From Legionella wadsworthii DSM 21896 = ATCC 33877 (GTDB lineage Bacteria > Pseudomonadota > Gammaproteobacteria > Legionellales > Legionellaceae), in NCBI RefSeq assembly GCF_000701265.1, contig NZ_KL370759.1, positions 903,631 through 967,630 of the forward strand: a stretch of 64,000 nucleotides of DNA, read 5' to 3'. Below the pieces are notes generated by a model, which did not search any database, was not told where the DNA came from, and saw nothing but the letters and a program-made list of their open reading frames with translations. Below, one piece after another: positions 52,245-61,399 of the stretch (position 1 is the stretch's first letter; every line of letters begins with the position of its first letter). The position numbers and the translations under genes are program-made.

Positions 52245-52949
52245 CTACTTTGATGGGCAATTAGTCGGGTTCTTTAAATTCATTGATTTCCATTTTTTTA
52301 AAAGAATTTGACGTCGCTCTGGAAATCCCGCTTCAGTTTGATTTAATTCGATAATTCGATCCGTTCTAAAGTGTCGAAAATCTTGTTTTAATTCACACCA
52401 GGAAATCAAAATACGAACTTGATCAAAAAATCCTAGAGCTAAAGGCCAAACTACTCTTTGAGAATAATTTTCATTTAGATCGACATAAGTTAAATTGAGT
52501 TTCTTTTCTACCCGTATTGCCTTTCGGATAAGGATTAAATCAGAGTCTTTGCTTTCAGCAACCTGCCCTGGCGCTATCAGCAGTCCTGAGATTTCCAATT
52601 GCTGACGAAGTTCATTGGGAAGTACCGCTGCAATTTTCGCTAGTGCATTTTCTGCTGCTGACCTAAGTTGGGTATCTGTCCGATCCGCTACCCAACGTGA
52701 GCCAAGAACAATGGCTTCGATTTCTTCGGGTGAAAACATAAGCGGAGGAAGGGTAAATCCAGGCCTTAATATATACCCTATGCCCGCCTCCCCTTCTATA
52801 GGGGCCCCCTGCCCCTTGAGAATTGAAATATCTCGATATAATGTACGCAGGCTAATTCCTAATTCCTGAGCTAATGATATGCCTGTTTTCGGAAAACGAT
52901 GACGTCTTAATGTCTGAATTAAGTCTAACAACCGTTCAGTACGAGACAT
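52245..52949 (-). CDS. YafY-type HTH/WYL transcriptional regulator
   Basis: A 234-residue DNA-binding regulator. Residues 1-60 form an HTH_11 winged helix (LLDLIQTLRRHRFPKTGISLAQELGISLRTLYRDISIL), and the rest carries the WYL-like ligand domain, with LNLTYVDLNENYSQRVVWPLALGFFDQVRILISWC containing the WYL-type strand pair. Such proteins respond to nucleotides or DNA damage. Its targets are unknown. The divergent gene at 53125 is the nearest candidate target. The end is Trp-Lys-rich, like other YafY proteins. Confidence 0.9.
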   Translation of the reverse strand: MSRTERLLDLIQTLRRHRFPKTGISLAQELGISLRTLYRDISILKGQGAPIEGEAGIGYILRPGFTLPPLMFSPEEIEAIVLGSRWVADRTDTQLRSAAENALAKIAAVLPNELRQQLEISGLLIAPGQVAESKDSDLILIRKAIRVEKKLNLTYVDLNENYSQRVVWPLALGFFDQVRILISWCELKQDFRHFRTDRIIELNQTEAGFPERRQILLKKWKSMNLKNPTNCPSK

Positions 52950-53124
52950 ATTTACTCACCCTACACAAGCATCAAAAATAGAACTCATTGTAAATAATAA
53001 ACTCAGAACGAACCTGCATAATCGCAAATTTTGCTCAGTCTGACATTTAATAATTTCTTAATATTACATTGATACAATCTCTGCCCACTATGTTCACCAT
53101 TGAATCGCTCTGTAGAGGTAAGTT

Positions 53125-55215
53125 ATGGGTAAGGAAAAAATTCCTCATGATATACGACAAAATGAAATAAATTATATATGTACTTTATTAAATCATCATC
53201 GAATTAGTACCACACAAGACCTTACTACCAATTTTTTACTTCTTATTGAGCAAATTCGTAAAAATCCTGAAATTTTCAAACAAATTTATACCCTGGATGA
53301 ATGTTTTGCAATACTCAAGAAAAGCTTGGCAGTCTATAACCATGTTTATGCATTTAACATTACATTAAAAAAGGATCTTATTACTTCTCTTGAAAAAGCT
53401 TTAAAGAAAACTGTAGCGGTTCATTCCATCGTATTGTCAACTGAGGATGATTTATCAAAGATAACAAGAGGTTATGATAGACTTGAAATTGCACTAGAGA
53501 AAGAAAAAAAAATTAATAAAAGGATTTTGCAGAAATTGCGAGATACCGAAATTGTAGTGATTCCTCAGATTATTATAGGTTCTGGAGATACTGGAACGAC
53601 ACTTTGGTTAGAAAAATTCCAAAGCCATCATGGAACTTGTCAGAAACAACTTTCAGATAATCAATTGCCTCCTGTATTGATGATCGGTAAAGATGCAGGT
53701 AGTTGGAAGCACAATTATACATTGGCTCAACCACACAGTCTTCTTGAGCGAACAACAGCAAAAGAAAATCCATCTGCTTATTTAGTAACGGAACATTATC
53801 AAAAAAATCCTCATATTAATGGCCGACATGTCTATCAAGCAAATCAAGCCTGTTTGGGTTTAACGGAAGCCCCTTTACTCCGTGCATCAGTAATGAAGAT
53901 TGAGAAAAAAAGTAACCACGAAGCGGATTGGAAAGCTCCAGAGCAAGAATATCGTATCGTTGTATCAACGGCAGATGGTATAAAGTATATTTATACGAAT
54001 GAAGTCAATATATGTACTGGTCTTGGGCCAGCACGAAATATTATTTCAGGGAAATTACTTCCCCCAACCCAATTTGAGCTTTTAAACCAATTTGATTCCC
54101 AAAAAGGATTTACGACTATTGTGGACGGCAACCAATTTATCTTAACAGGTACTGAGGAACAAAAGACAAATCCCAGGAAAATTGTAGTTTATGGAGGTGG
54201 TGGAACTGCAGCTGCTAGTTATAGAAAAGGATTTTTTGGTCATGATGCATTCACTGAAAATCTAGAATTTAGCGAAAAAAATCAAAAAAATTCGGTTATT
54301 TGGATAGCAAAACAATTTGAAAAAGCAGGGAATGGTAGACTTGCTTCATCTGCACTAAGCATTGCAAAATCACGAAGTGAATTGATGCAAGGTGAGTTAA
54401 TTAAAATTGAACCACAGGTTAGTGGTAAATTATTATTAACTTTTAGATGCGACACATCTGGCAAAAAAATTGAAATTCCTATCGAATGTGATCAACTCAT
54501 CTACTCTATTGGACAAGATGATAGTCATATGAGAAGGATTTGCCAGGAGGCAGAAACGGATCTCTCCCTGGTTTTTGATGCAAATGGCATGCTGCTCAAT
54601 GTATGTTCGGCAGATAAAAAAGTAATTTTCTTTGGTGCGGCCGCAATGGCAGTTCGAGAAAGAGAGTATATGACAGCAACCTGGTCCTGGCTCAAGTCAG
54701 AAAATATAGGTGGAGATGTAGGCCCGGGCACAATGGCTCCATCCAGAGCTCAAATTAAATGTTATAATTTTTGGAATGGGATACATCCTACGAGTATCAA
54801 TGCGAATATTGACAGCCATTTTTTAATCATGCAATTTCTTGAAAAAGCTGGTATTGAAAAATCTTCCGTCGCTCTCTTTGTAGCAGACTTATTAGAGGCC
54901 CGCAAGTCAAGTACTTGTGGCGCATCCCGATCGCTCATTCTAAGTCTATTAAAAAAGCATAAGTTAGACCATCGAATTGAAATCAAAGGACATGTACATT
55001 TATCATTAATAAAAGAGAGCATGCCTCAACCATCCTTGCCTAAGCATCAACTATTATCCTGGCTTGGAAAGGAAAAATCTGAGGATGCAGATGCTTTCAT
55101 TTCATCGACTATGGCAGATATAGGTGGTTCCCTGGAAAGTATTGGTGGAATGGAGGAAAGCTCTATACAATTGACTTCTCAGGGATTAACACAAAAGACT
55201 CTCGTTCTAACTTGA
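53125..55215 (+). CDS. Large dinucleotide-binding oxidoreductase-like protein with N-terminal helical domain, candidate effector
   Basis: A 696-residue protein of unknown family. Residues 1-145 are helical and charged. From ~150 on there is a two-nucleotide-site flavoprotein-like pattern: VVIPQIIIGSGDTGTTLW, NICTGLGPARN, RKIVVYGGGGTAAASYRKGFF, QLIYSIGQDDSH and VIFFGAAAMAVREREYM. The glycine turns GSGDTG and GGGGTA are FAD/NAD type. The C-terminal ~130 residues are helical and end in a Ser/Gln/Thr-rich tail with MEESSIQLTSQ, reminiscent of Dot/Icm signals. The WYL regulator gene lies upstream and divergent, and an unknown helical protein follows 30 bases after its stop. Confidence 0.6.
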   Translation: MGKEKIPHDIRQNEINYICTLLNHHRISTTQDLTTNFLLLIEQIRKNPEIFKQIYTLDECFAILKKSLAVYNHVYAFNITLKKDLITSLEKALKKTVAVHSIVLSTEDDLSKITRGYDRLEIALEKEKKINKRILQKLRDTEIVVIPQIIIGSGDTGTTLWLEKFQSHHGTCQKQLSDNQLPPVLMIGKDAGSWKHNYTLAQPHSLLERTTAKENPSAYLVTEHYQKNPHINGRHVYQANQACLGLTEAPLLRASVMKIEKKSNHEADWKAPEQEYRIVVSTADGIKYIYTNEVNICTGLGPARNIISGKLLPPTQFELLNQFDSQKGFTTIVDGNQFILTGTEEQKTNPRKIVVYGGGGTAAASYRKGFFGHDAFTENLEFSEKNQKNSVIWIAKQFEKAGNGRLASSALSIAKSRSELMQGELIKIEPQVSGKLLLTFRCDTSGKKIEIPIECDQLIYSIGQDDSHMRRICQEAETDLSLVFDANGMLLNVCSADKKVIFFGAAAMAVREREYMTATWSWLKSENIGGDVGPGTMAPSRAQIKCYNFWNGIHPTSINANIDSHFLIMQFLEKAGIEKSSVALFVADLLEARKSSTCGASRSLILSLLKKHKLDHRIEIKGHVHLSLIKESMPQPSLPKHQLLSWLGKEKSEDADAFISSTMADIGGSLESIGGMEESSIQLTSQGLTQKTLVLT

Positions 55216-55245
55216 TGAAAGATATAACAATATAGGGAAGCTGGA

Positions 55246-56175
55246 ATGAAATTGGATAAATTTCTTGAATTGACACCTCATGAAAAAATGAAAGAAATAA
55301 AGATCTTAAATCTTACCAAAAAATTTGATCCGGCTTTTATCAATAAAATCATAAAAAATATGGATCTTGAATTACTATTAAAGCTTGCGATTTCAAATCC
55401 AGATATTGATAACTTATGTAAATCCTCCGACTTAGAATCTTATTGGATGGATATTTGGCGTCAATGTGGGCTTAATCCCCAGGAAAAGGCTGAAGTGAAT
55501 CACAATCCCATCCATGAATATCAACTCATTTGTACTGTTCCCTCATGCTTTGATTTAATCAAAGGACTATATCTGTATGAATCTTATCGAAAGTTATTCA
55601 AAGACAAGGAACATACCTCAGAATATTATAAAGATGTTGAAGAATATTTAGCAGCCTCAGGATTATATGGATGTTTTCTTGCTTTGAATGCATTATGTAA
55701 AGGAGGATTAGTACTGTTAGAGCAAAATTTTGATGAAGATATTTGCAATAAGATAATTTTTTATGCTCAAGTTGCAGCAAAATTTTATTGGTCTCCGGGG
55801 TACTCATTATTAGCGAATATTTATCAAGAATTGATTAAGTATCAACACGAAGCAGCATTAGAAGGGCTCAATTTACGCCTCCTATCATTCCAAGCAATGA
55901 GCGTTGCAAATATAATAGAAATACATTCTGCACCCATGATGAATAACGCGTACCAAGGAAAAAAATTATCCGAAGCAAGTGATGGACAAATTCAGAACTT
56001 TTCGCAAGCACTAATGAGGTTACAACACCATTTATCCTTATCCCCATTGGAAATAGAGGCAGCAACATTGAACGCAAAAATTGAGGCACACTCTATAAAA
56101 AAAGCATATCATTTAGACAATTCATTAGGATATCACTACGAAAGCACACCCGAAATGAGTTTTGGTTCTTTATAG
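55246..56175 (+). CDS. Uncharacterised helical protein, Legionella-type
   Basis: A 309-residue helical protein. The first ~90 residues have leucine-rich ELLLKLAISNPDIDNLCKSSDLESYWMDIWRQCGL, the look of an F-box-like or DUF5630-type domain known from Legionella proteins; that assignment is from memory. The remainder has Sel1-like segments (YSLLANIYQELIKYQHEAA) and a Ser/Gly end. No signal peptide or membrane segment. It begins 30 bases after the flavoprotein-like gene, with GGGAAGC before the ATG, so the two are probably one operon. Effector status would be an inference. Confidence 0.5.
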   Translation: MKLDKFLELTPHEKMKEIKILNLTKKFDPAFINKIIKNMDLELLLKLAISNPDIDNLCKSSDLESYWMDIWRQCGLNPQEKAEVNHNPIHEYQLICTVPSCFDLIKGLYLYESYRKLFKDKEHTSEYYKDVEEYLAASGLYGCFLALNALCKGGLVLLEQNFDEDICNKIIFYAQVAAKFYWSPGYSLLANIYQELIKYQHEAALEGLNLRLLSFQAMSVANIIEIHSAPMMNNAYQGKKLSEASDGQIQNFSQALMRLQHHLSLSPLEIEAATLNAKIEAHSIKKAYHLDNSLGYHYESTPEMSFGSL

Positions 56176-56401
56176 AAATGGATCTTTCTTAATACCTACA
56201 ACTCATAACTTTCCAACAGATAAGTATCATTGATTTGCATATTCTATTGTTTTTTATTCTAATAAAGATTACTTTGCTATTTGCTACTTTTGGATGTTGC
56301 ATCTATCCACTGCCTTTCCAATTTCCTCAACACTCAAAGGTTATGTAATTTCTTTAAACTGAGGACAGATTTCAAAGGTTCACTAAGATCAGGATGAAAA
56401 G

Positions 56402-58891
56402 ATGATAGGGGTTTTTCATAAATCAGATTTAAAGAAAAATCTTTTTATTCTTTTTTTAATATTTTCATTTTTAGCTTCATTTCCCCTTGAGGCGGCGAAT
56501 AAAAAAATTAATTTAATTGTAGGTTACAAAACAGTTAACTTTGCTCATAAACCAGCTAAAGCGATTGCTGTGAATAATCAAATTCCTGCACCTGCTTTAC
56601 ATTTTAAAGAAGGAGAAGAGGTAACCATCAATGTATTCAATCATCTTGATAAAGCTACAGCCATTCATTGGCATGGTGTGTTGGTTCCCTGGCAAATGGA
56701 TGGAGTAGAAGGTGTTTCTCAAACTGAAATTCCGCCAGGTGGCGTTTTTCATTATCAATTCACTCTAAAACAATCCGGTACTTACTGGTATCATGCACAT
56801 TCTGGCTTAGAAGAACAGCAGGGATTATACGGCGCTTTTATTATTGAGCCCAAAAAACCATCCCGTTATAAATACAACAAGGATTATGTCATTGTTTTAT
56901 CAGATTGGATAAATACCAACCCCGATCGCGTTTTAGCTAATCTAAAAAAGTCTGGGGATTATTATGCGCCTCGTTTCCCATTACAACCCTCCCTTTTTAA
57001 GTTTTTACATGATTATCGGAAAGCCTCTAAAATCGAACGGAAAAGTCTTCTAGATGACTATAAAAGCATGCAACAGATGCGTATGAGTATTTATGATATT
57101 AGTGACGTGGCTTTTGATGCTTTTTTAATGAATGGCCATCCTGTCTCAGACCCATGGACAGCACCAGTACAAGTGGATGATATAGTGCGTTTACGATTTA
57201 TCAATTCAGGGAGCAGTACAATTTTTCGTGTCAAAATACCTGAATCTAAAATGAAGGTGGTGCAAGCGGATGGAAATGATGTACTTCCTTATTCTATTAA
57301 TGCGCTGAGCATTTCACCCGCAGAAACTTATGATGTTCTTATAAAAATAAAAAAAAATGCCCCTTATATTATTTATGCAGCTTCCAAAGATACAGTGGGA
57401 TCAGTCTTTGGCGCTTTGAAAACAGAATCCACTCAATGGGTGGACTACAATCAGATTAAACCTTTCCCTGAACCAATCCCGGTAACTCGTGAAATGATGA
57501 ATATTATGATGGGAGGAATGTATCAAGCAGCTTTACCTAAGAATCAAGTAAAAAATTATGCTCTATCTGCTTTAAAACCAAGGCACACCATGAAGATGGA
57601 TCATTCCATGAAGATGGATCATTCCATAAAGATGGACCATTCCATGAAGATGCCTACAGAGCCTACTCGCTTTTATGATTCAATAGACCCTCCCAATTCT
57701 AATTATAAGACTTCACTAGAAACAAACTATAATCATTTAACAGCGGCCATACCGACTAATAACCCAAATAAACCGATTGAAGGAATAATTAATTTAGAGT
57801 TATTTGGTTACATGGACCAGTTTATCTGGTTCATCAACGGAGAACCTGGATATAAAGCCAAACCAATTCTTTTAAAACCCGGCAAGCGCTATCGGTTTGT
57901 ATTCACTAATACCTCCATGATGCATCATCCAATGCACATTCATGGTCATTGGTTTATTCTTCGAATAGGGAAAGATGCATTGGATCCTTTGAAACATACT
58001 ATCGATGTGCCACCAGGAGGAACAATTACTGCGGATGTGGATACTGATGCAAGCGGACAATGGTTTTTTCATTGCCATATGCTTTATCATATGATGGCTG
58101 GTATGAATCGGGTATTCCAATATACAACTTTAATTGATATTTCAGAAGGTAAAGCAAAGCCTCAAGATATAGAAAAAAATACAGCATTCTATAATCGACC
58201 CCTGGTTAGAGTGGATGAAATGATACCTATCAATTTACACCTGGTGAAGCATCCAATGGCTCATGGTGCAGGATTTTGGTTTGCCACTTGGCTGGATTTG
58301 GAAGCTGATCCCTTTCATAACAATCAAAGTATGACTTACAGGGGATTGTATGGTCCTGACTATAATAAGTTAGAATTATTTGTTAACGATGCTGAGGTTT
58401 ATAAAGGTATCGTCCAGAACGCTGATATAGATATGTTTTACTGGCGTTTGATTAGTCAATTTTGGGCAATCAAAGGGGGGATAAACTACCTGAATCGACC
58501 GGCAGTACATCCTTATTGGCAAGTGGGAATTGGTCTTGAAGGATTAATGCCTTTTTTCATTGATACGGACATAAGAACATATTTTTATAGTGGAAGTGCT
58601 AAATTTGATATTGAATTATCAAGGGATACCCAAATTTTAAATAATTTTTTAATTAGAACAGGGATTCGTAGTATCTTGGCTACCAAAACTGTAGTTAATG
58701 CCCGGATTGGCAAAGGTTTAAATCAAATGCGATATACAGTGAGACCTTATTACAGAATCATTCCCGGTATCAGCTTGTTTATGGAATATGAAAACGAACA
58801 CGACTATGGCATCTTTAAGACTTTAGAAAATGAGAATCAGGAGATCGATATCTCTAATACTGTTTCATTTGGATTTACTTTCCTTTTTTAA
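56402..58891 (+). CDS. Fused CopA-type multicopper oxidase and CopB-type outer-membrane barrel
   Basis: An 829-residue protein. Residues 1-32 are a Sec signal peptide without the twin arginine usual for multicopper oxidases. Residues ~35-590 are a three-cupredoxin CopA: ligand motifs HWHG (His89, His91), YWYHAHS (His131, His133), HHPMHIHG (508-514), and FHCHMLYH (His557, Cys558, His559). A Met/His insert MDHSMKM is repeated at about 397-417. From ~615 to 829 the sequence matches the CopB family of copper-resistance outer-membrane proteins: HGAGFWFATWLDLEAD, DMFYWRLISQFW, YWQVGIGLEGLMPFFID, IRTGIRSILATKT and a C-terminal FGFTFLF with the terminal Phe of beta-barrels. An oxidase anchored to the outer membrane is implied. 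No copCD genes are nearby. Confidence 0.9.
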   Translation: MIGVFHKSDLKKNLFILFLIFSFLASFPLEAANKKINLIVGYKTVNFAHKPAKAIAVNNQIPAPALHFKEGEEVTINVFNHLDKATAIHWHGVLVPWQMDGVEGVSQTEIPPGGVFHYQFTLKQSGTYWYHAHSGLEEQQGLYGAFIIEPKKPSRYKYNKDYVIVLSDWINTNPDRVLANLKKSGDYYAPRFPLQPSLFKFLHDYRKASKIERKSLLDDYKSMQQMRMSIYDISDVAFDAFLMNGHPVSDPWTAPVQVDDIVRLRFINSGSSTIFRVKIPESKMKVVQADGNDVLPYSINALSISPAETYDVLIKIKKNAPYIIYAASKDTVGSVFGALKTESTQWVDYNQIKPFPEPIPVTREMMNIMMGGMYQAALPKNQVKNYALSALKPRHTMKMDHSMKMDHSIKMDHSMKMPTEPTRFYDSIDPPNSNYKTSLETNYNHLTAAIPTNNPNKPIEGIINLELFGYMDQFIWFINGEPGYKAKPILLKPGKRYRFVFTNTSMMHHPMHIHGHWFILRIGKDALDPLKHTIDVPPGGTITADVDTDASGQWFFHCHMLYHMMAGMNRVFQYTTLIDISEGKAKPQDIEKNTAFYNRPLVRVDEMIPINLHLVKHPMAHGAGFWFATWLDLEADPFHNNQSMTYRGLYGPDYNKLELFVNDAEVYKGIVQNADIDMFYWRLISQFWAIKGGINYLNRPAVHPYWQVGIGLEGLMPFFIDTDIRTYFYSGSAKFDIELSRDTQILNNFLIRTGIRSILATKTVVNARIGKGLNQMRYTVRPYYRIIPGISLFMEYENEHDYGIFKTLENENQEIDISNTVSFGFTFLF
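57590..57651 (+). repeat. 18-bp tandem repeat encoding MDHSMK
   Basis: Three full copies and a partial fourth of ATGAAGATGGATCATTCC lie in frame in the CopA insert. The copies differ at single bases (ATA for ATG, GAC for GAT). They encode Met/His copper-binding motifs. Confidence 0.9.
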
Positions 58892-58985
58892 ATCCTTGGT
58901 CGGTTCAAAGAAAAAATAAAAGTGGGTTGTTCCCTTTTGACACACAAGCTACACTACTGTCAAAATTTGACAATGGAAGCTTACC

Positions 58986-60875
58986 TTGAGGGATACACAA
59001 AGGATAGTAATTGAAAAAACTAATCTATTTTTGGAATTTGCAAGTAAGCTGTTATTGTTGCTGATCATTGTAGCTATTTTTGTTCCTTTCTCTCCTAAAA
59101 TGCCAGCTCCAGGAATTGATCCCTCTTGGGCATTAGGACTGAACCAAGCAGTTGCTCAAGGTTTTGCCTTTGGAAAAGACATCATATTTACATTAGGCCC
59201 CTACTCTTCTATTTATACAAAATCCTATCACCCAGCCACAGATCATCTCATGATTCTGGGTAGCGTTTACTTGGCTTTCACTTATTGGTTCTATTTGATT
59301 TTTTTACTAAAATCGTATCGTTGGTATGGTATCTTAATTTATTGCTTACCCTTCTTGGGGATGATTTATGCCCGTGACTCTCTATTTTTTTCTTATCCCT
59401 TAATTGCCGGTTTAATAAGCTTTAAAATCCTTTCATTAAAGGAAGTAAAGTCAAAAAATACTTTCTTGTTTTTTGTATTTTTTCTATTCGCTCCATTGGG
59501 TCTATTGGCTTTGATCAAAGGTTCGATGCTTATCATTAGCCTTTTAATTCTTTTACTCTGTTTTATTTTTTTTCTGTTTCACAATAGAAAGACGTTGGCG
59601 TTGATATGCATTGCTGCTCCTATATTGACGCTTATTTTATTTTGGATTGTAGCAGGACAAAGTTTATATTTTCTTCCTCATTACTTAACAAGCTCTTTTT
59701 CTATTGCATCCGGTTTCACTGAAGCAATGTCTTCAGATGGAAATATAAAAGAAGTTCTTTTTTATCTTTTTACAGGTTCATCCTTACTTTTAATTGTATT
59801 CATTGCTAAAGAACCTTTATGGAGTAAAAAAATATTTTTACTTAGCGTGTATTTTGTATTTTTATTTGTTTCTTTTAAAACAGGTTTTACCAGGCATTTA
59901 GGGCATGCTTTTATTTCTGGAACATCAGCTTTATTAGCAGCTCTTTTCTTGCCTTTTATCATGAATGCCTGGATGAGCTACGTGCTAATTGGTATTTCTT
60001 TAAATAGTTGGTATTTCATAAATAGTCACTATACTCATGTGTCTCTTCAAAACAACTTTCTCTCCGCATACTCTTCGGCCTGGTATGGTTTAAAAAGCAG
60101 AATACAAGATCCTTTATGGTTGAAAAATAACTATACATTTACCATGGAGTTCCTACGACAAAAAGCGGCATTTCCTATCTTAAAAGGTTCCACTGATATT
60201 TATTCCTACGATCAAAGCTATTTGATATCTTCAAAAAATATCTGGTGGCCTCGCCCAATCTTTCAGAGTTATTCTGTCTTCAATCGAGATTTAGCAGAAA
60301 AAAATAAAAATCATCTCATAGAAAAAGATAGCCCCCATAATATCCTTTTCAAGATAGAACCTATAGATCAACGAATTGCATCATTGGAGGATGGCGCAAG
60401 TTGGCCATTATTATTGGCTAATTACAGCCCTACATCACTCAAGTATGATTTTTTAATCCTGGTCAAAAAAGAACGCTCACCCCAAAAACATCTCGCATTA
60501 ATAAAGAGTGAAAGACATGCGCTTGGGGAAGAAGTGAATGTTTCAGGTGAGCAACTGCTGTTTACAGAAATTGACTTAAATCTCAATGTTTTTGGCTCTT
60601 TATCCAACTTTTTTTATAAGCCACAACAATTGCAAATTATTTTAAAATTAAATGATGGGACGACCAAAACATATCGTTTTGTGGCCAATATGGCTAAAGC
60701 AACATTTATGCTGTCACCTCTTATTGAAAATACTATAGAATTCTCCTTACTGTACAAAAAAAACAATCATTTAAATGACAAAAGAGTTAATTCTTTTGTC
60801 ATCATGACAAAGCAAGATAAAAATTGGCATTGGCAGAACTTTTATAGAATTCATTTTTATTCTTTTAAAACTTAA
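58986..60875 (+). CDS. Polytopic membrane protein, glycosyltransferase-like
   Basis: A 629-residue protein with about 11 hydrophobic helices in the first 350 residues and a ~230-residue soluble C-terminal domain. The short N-terminal loop has PAPGIDPSWALGLNQAVAQGFAFGKDIIFTLGPYSS, a signature (D-P-S-W ... FG.DI.FT.GP) that I recall from a family of uncharacterised membrane proteins in many bacteria. It starts at a TTG with GGAAG upstream; no in-frame ATG is close. A role in polysaccharide or lipid synthesis is a guess. It follows the Cop fusion on the same strand 94 bases on, and may or may not share its transcript. Confidence 0.7.
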   Translation: MRDTQRIVIEKTNLFLEFASKLLLLLIIVAIFVPFSPKMPAPGIDPSWALGLNQAVAQGFAFGKDIIFTLGPYSSIYTKSYHPATDHLMILGSVYLAFTYWFYLIFLLKSYRWYGILIYCLPFLGMIYARDSLFFSYPLIAGLISFKILSLKEVKSKNTFLFFVFFLFAPLGLLALIKGSMLIISLLILLLCFIFFLFHNRKTLALICIAAPILTLILFWIVAGQSLYFLPHYLTSSFSIASGFTEAMSSDGNIKEVLFYLFTGSSLLLIVFIAKEPLWSKKIFLLSVYFVFLFVSFKTGFTRHLGHAFISGTSALLAALFLPFIMNAWMSYVLIGISLNSWYFINSHYTHVSLQNNFLSAYSSAWYGLKSRIQDPLWLKNNYTFTMEFLRQKAAFPILKGSTDIYSYDQSYLISSKNIWWPRPIFQSYSVFNRDLAEKNKNHLIEKDSPHNILFKIEPIDQRIASLEDGASWPLLLANYSPTSLKYDFLILVKKERSPQKHLALIKSERHALGEEVNVSGEQLLFTEIDLNLNVFGSLSNFFYKPQQLQIILKLNDGTTKTYRFVANMAKATFMLSPLIENTIEFSLLYKKNNHLNDKRVNSFVIMTKQDKNWHWQNFYRIHFYSFKT

Positions 60876-60887
60876 AATAAACACGTT

Positions 60888-60907
60888 CATTTCTTGGATA
60901 AGAAATG
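60888..60907. terminator. Short hairpin between convergent membrane-protein and rhodanese genes
   Basis: CATTTCTT (60888-60895) pairs with AAGAAATG (60900-60907) around a four-base loop, 12 bases after the membrane-protein stop codon. The flanks add partial CAC/GTG pairing. T-runs are weak on both sides, so termination is likely but modest. Confidence 0.45.
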
Positions 60908-60924
60908 TTTATGTGCTTCTAAAA

Positions 60925-61299
60925 TCATGGATTTTGTAAAGTGTACCCTTCGTCAATCCAGCCTTGTAATCCAGTATTTAATGAGAGTACATTAGAATAC
61001 CCCATTTTTTGTAAACTATCCGCCACCAATGCACAGCGAAAGCCGCCACTACAATACACAATGATTTGTGTTTTGCGATCTGGAATTTTCTCTTCAATAT
61101 CTCGTTCAATAATTCCCTTACTTAAATGTATGGATGTTGGAATAAACCCCGTGTCCCACTCATTTTTTTCTCTAACATCAATCAGTTGCATGGGTTCATG
61201 ATGATCGATTTTAGTCTTTAACTCATTGGGGGATATTTCTTTAATGCGTGTTTTGGTTTCATTAACAAGGTTTAGAAATCCCTTTGAATGCTGTTTCAT
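60925..61299 (-). CDS. Rhodanese-like sulfurtransferase domain protein
   Basis: A 124-residue single-domain rhodanese. ATG 61299 has AAGGA before it at the right distance. An upstream in-frame ATG is not preferred. The active-site loop is IVYCSGGFR, where the Cys carries the persulfide, and QLIDVREKNEWDTGFIPTSIHLSKG is the usual VREx-W..G.I..A.H motif (the Ala replaced by Ser). GYSNVLSLNTGLQGW is the typical end. It could transfer sulfur for tRNA or cofactor use, or handle cyanide. It appears monocistronic. Confidence 0.92.
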   Translation of the reverse strand: MKQHSKGFLNLVNETKTRIKEISPNELKTKIDHHEPMQLIDVREKNEWDTGFIPTSIHLSKGIIERDIEEKIPDRKTQIIVYCSGGFRCALVADSLQKMGYSNVLSLNTGLQGWIDEGYTLQNP

Positions 61300-61352
61300 G
61301 ATTTTTCCTTTTATCAATTAATAAAACAAGTAATAATCATAATGTATAACTT

Positions 61353-61385
61353 ATAATATGGTTGCTATAATTATAACCATATTAT
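61353..61385. promoter_or_regulatory. 11-bp inverted repeat before the 61400 gene
   Basis: ATAATATGGTT (61353-61363) and its exact complement AACCATATTAT (61375-61385) flank an 11-base spacer, just upstream of the GGAG ribosome site of the gene starting at 61400. It fits an operator for a dimeric repressor or activator. It is also in the leader of the divergent rhodanese gene. Confidence 0.5.
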
Positions 61386-61399
61386 GGTCGGAGTGCATT

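Noticed and set aside
57590-57651. Short tandem repeats considered as a CRISPR-like array
   Set aside because: They are 18-bp in-frame units inside the copper oxidase gene with no spacers; likewise the 15-bp repeats at 22307-22456.
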